A stretch of 35,601 nucleotides of DNA from Alphaproteobacteria bacterium MarineAlpha3_Bin7 (GTDB lineage Bacteria > Pseudomonadota > Alphaproteobacteria > Rhodospirillales > UBA2165): assembly GCA_002937995.1 (NCBI GenBank), contig PTLG01000007.1:1-35601 (forward strand). The letters run 5' to 3'. The notes beneath the pieces were generated by a model. It searched no databases, had not been told where the DNA came from, and was given only the letters and a program-made list of their open reading frames with translations. The position numbers and the translations under genes are program-made. Of the stretch, positions 35,199-35,601 are shown in pieces. The stretch's first letter is position 1. Each line of letters opens with the position of its first letter.

Positions 35199-35601
35199 GC
35201 AAAGAGAAATGCCAACTGTACCTAATTAGTCCTAGCAAAATAGAAGCCAGTGATTTTTGTGAAGAACTGATACCAACTCTGAGAGTTGGCAATATAGCCT
35301 GCGTCCAATTGCGTCTGAAGAATAGCCCTGAAGGCCTTACTCGCAAAACAATTGAGGCAATACTCCCTATCACGAAAGATTATGGTGTACCCCTGATTTT
35401 AAATGATGATCCAATTATGGCCTTAGAAACAGGCTGCGATGGAGTTCATATAGGACAAGAAGATACTGACTATATTAGTGCCAGAAATATTATTGGCAGA
35501 GATGCCATTGTAGGTGTCACTTGCTTAGACTCTATTGATCTAGCTATGCGAGCAGCTGACCGCGGGGCCGACTATATAGCTTTTGGCGCATTTTTTCCTA
35601 G
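35195..35601 (+). CDS. thiE: Thiamine-phosphate synthase, 3'-truncated by the window end
   Basis: Couples HMP-PP with the thiazole phosphate to form thiamine phosphate. Not in the ORF track. The frame from the GTG at 35195 is open to the end (135 codons): QLYLISPSKI, CVQLRLKNSPE, VPLILNDDPIMALETGCDGVHIGQEDTDY, VGVTCLDSIDLAMRAADRGADYIAFGAFFP. The LILND and DGVHIGQED motifs and the AFGAFFP strand are characteristic of ThiE. The GTG overlaps the gap stop codon (ATGTGA), so translation is likely coupled; no ATG is in frame nearby. The remaining third or so lies outside the window. Confidence 0.92.
   Translation, partial: MSKEKCQLYLISPSKIEASDFCEELIPTLRVGNIACVQLRLKNSPEGLTRKTIEAILPITKDYGVPLILNDDPIMALETGCDGVHIGQEDTDYISARNIIGRDAIVGVTCLDSIDLAMRAADRGADYIAFGAFFP

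Overview
The window looks like chromosomal core sequence from an alphaproteobacterium, probably a Rhodospirillales-like or marine lineage with an AT-rich genome (about 40% G+C by eye). The reasons are: the syntenic run yebC-ruvCAB-ybgC-tolQRAB-pal-cpoB-tilS-ftsH-folP-glmM; the zapA / 6S RNA / 5-FCL arrangement; a serC-serA pair with an alphaproteobacterial type of serC leader; and the Alpha/Methanosarcina-type SerC. I cannot name a genus from the sequence alone. No mobile element, CRISPR array, tRNA or rRNA gene was seen.

Layout. (1) 1-4351, plus strand: an RND efflux system, made of a left-truncated periplasmic adaptor carrying an EF-hand-like segment at its visible N-terminus and a complete inner-membrane pump. 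(2) 4436-4801, minus: a small cysteine-containing lipoprotein. (3) 5011-8385, plus: YfgM-like protein, BamB and Der, the outer-membrane assembly / ribosome GTPase operon, behind a good sigma70-type promoter. (4) 8465-10572, minus: a MoxR AAA+ ATPase with a CoxE-like VWA protein. (5) 10687-13518, minus: serine biosynthesis (serC-serA) preceded by a structured leader. (6) 13640-15487, minus: an SLC13-type transporter with two RCK_C domains. (7) 15580-30898, minus: a 15 kb block of 16 genes for Holliday-junction processing (ruvCAB), the Tol-Pal envelope system, tRNA-Ile lysidine synthesis (tilS), membrane proteolysis (ftsH), folate (folP), amino-sugar (glmM) and thiamine (thiD) synthesis. (8) 31060-33959, minus: an AhpD-like protein, a YmdB-type phosphoesterase, 5-formyl-THF cyclo-ligase, 6S RNA, zapA and a small coiled-coil protein. 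(9) 34191-35601, plus: gap and the start of thiE, translationally coupled.

Almost everything is housekeeping: envelope integrity and division (Tol-Pal, BamB, FtsH, ZapA), DNA repair, and one-carbon, serine and thiamine metabolism. I found no convincing new multi-gene system. The most rewarding observations are regulatory or small scale: a near-consensus alphaproteobacterial heat-shock promoter in front of ftsH, the serC leader RNA, the 6S RNA, an EF-hand/adaptor fusion in the efflux system, substitutions in the usually invariant folP pterin/pABA loop, and a G+C-rich unexplained spacer between pal and cpoB.
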